DNA of 64,000 nucleotides, from the NCBI GenBank assembly GCA_029449245.1, contig JANATF010000007.1, positions 1 to 64,000 of the forward strand, written 5' to 3'. Shown in pieces: positions 63,415 to 64,000 of the stretch (positions within the stretch are counted from its first letter, which is position 1; every line of letters starts with the position of its first letter). The notes beneath the pieces were generated by a model. That model was given only the letters and a program-made list of their open reading frames with translations. It was not told where the DNA came from and did no database searches. This stretch comes from Mortierella alpina. Lineage: Eukaryota; Mortierellomycota; Mortierellomycetes; Mortierellales; Mortierellaceae. The position numbers were made by a program, and so were the translations under genes.

Positions 63415-64000
63415 TCATTGAGCACCCTTGTCCTTTTTCTTGCTTGTGAACTTCTCGTAGGCGGCTTTCTTGCGAGATGATCGTGGGCGACCGACTTTTT
63501 TTCCCACCAAAGGATCCTTAATCTCATCGGCGTCCTCGAGAGGGCCTTCAGACGAAGCTAGCCTCTTTTGTCGCCTATGTAACACTCCCTCGATTGAATC
63601 CATAATATCAAGACGCGTGGCGGAGTCCTGGTCATCTTGAGCCAAGGAGATGGCCGACTTGGCCACCCCCATCAACTCACCATACTGTCTCTTCTTTCGC
63701 GCCTCGATTTTACCAGGCTTAGGGATAGCCGACTCCTCCGAGATCATTTTGCGCACATCCTCCAAGTAGGACACGCTCGGCCGCTGTTCAGGCTGCAAGT
63801 CGACGTTATGGCAGTTGGCAACAAGGAAGGCTTGCTTGCCCATAAATTTGTCGATATTGTCCACGGCCAGCGCCTCATCCTTGAACCACCGAGTACGGAC
63901 GAGCTTCAGATGGAACTTGCAACTCTCGTACTCCTGCATCAGGTAAAAAAAGTGTTTGCACACCAGTCCTGAATTCTGAAGCAGAAGGCAGCTACAAAAG
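63415..64000 (-). CDS. C-terminal part of a SWIM zinc-finger protein (cut by window edge)
   Basis: The frame is open from the window edge to TGA at 63415. It starts with CSC-x9-CKH, the CxCxnCxH pattern of SWIM zinc fingers found at the C-terminal side of MULE-type transposases, FAR1-like factors and some host proteins. It continues with HFFYLMQEYESCKFHLKLVRTRW, and ends with basic, AT-hook-like VGKKVGRPRSSRKK and a Lys-rich tail. It could be a MULE transposase end or a domesticated relative; the missing N-terminus decides. No terminal inverted repeat is seen in the 100 bp after the stop. Confidence 0.6.
   Translation of the reverse strand, partial: FCSCLLLQNSGLVCKHFFYLMQEYESCKFHLKLVRTRWFKDEALAVDNIDKFMGKQAFLVANCHNVDLQPEQRPSVSYLEDVRKMISEESAIPKPGKIEARKKRQYGELMGVAKSAISLAQDDQDSATRLDIMDSIEGVLHRRQKRLASSEGPLEDADEIKDPLVGKKVGRPRSSRKKAAYEKFTSKKKDKGAQ

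Overview
The window is eukaryotic and almost certainly fungal. Genes carry short GT-AG introns. The host proteins are fungal or general eukaryotic types: Mediator subunit 11, a vacuolar-type calcium ATPase, the CASP/Coy1 Golgi protein, the fungal arginine delta-N-methyltransferase Rmt2, and UDP-GlcNAc pyrophosphorylase for chitin and glycan synthesis. Gene style and the transposon families fit an early-diverging filamentous fungus (Mucoromycota/Mortierellomycotina-like), but the sequence alone does not fix the taxon.

Layout. 1-1421 holds the 3' end of an unrecognised plus-strand gene and a two-exon MED11 on the minus strand. 1422-45908, about 70% of the window, is one mobile block: four Helitrons arranged head-to-tail on the minus strand. 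From left to right they are D (1422-2787, internally deleted and decayed), A (2788-22021), B (22022-39612) and C (39613-45908, intact). The D/A junction is less certain than the A/B and B/C junctions, which are base-exact: 3' CTAG of one copy is followed directly by 5' TCCTC of the next.

A and B are each broken by a nested pair of LTR retrotransposons. Helitron A contains G1 (5196-18389, plus strand, 213-bp LTRs, ATGCC target duplication). G1 is itself broken by G2 (9925-16109, minus strand, 161-bp LTRs, GGCAC duplication). Helitron B contains T-outer (23141-34359, 328-bp LTRs, GGATC duplication), and T-outer contains a second copy of the same element, T-inner (23710-29316, GGTAG duplication). 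Removing the insert and one duplication gives exactly 5607 bp for T-outer, the same as T-inner, so the two copies agree in length. All four are chromodomain Ty3/gypsy elements. T has separate gag and pol frames joined by a canonical GGGAAAC slippery site, and its primer-binding site is complementary to its own predicted transcript 5' end.

45909-64000 is ordinary gene space: PMC1-type calcium ATPase (minus), CASP/COY1 (plus, 8 exons), RMT2 (minus), a coiled-coil protein (minus, 3 exons), UAP1 (plus, intronless), a tRNA-Gly(GCC), a cluster of CACG/CGTG inverted repeats, a small two-exon hypothetical gene, and the C-terminus of a SWIM zinc-finger protein cut by the window edge.

Most notable are the Helitron array and how it may have grown, a Helitron intron that splits the start codon (AT^G) in all three larger copies, a zinc-knuckle module whose copy number changes between neighbouring Helitrons, co-varying 5' hairpins, and the self-priming/frameshifting T element inserted into its own copy. 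Intron boundaries were placed by hand from GT/AG signals, reading phase and family resemblance. LTR identity was judged by eye, without an alignment program.
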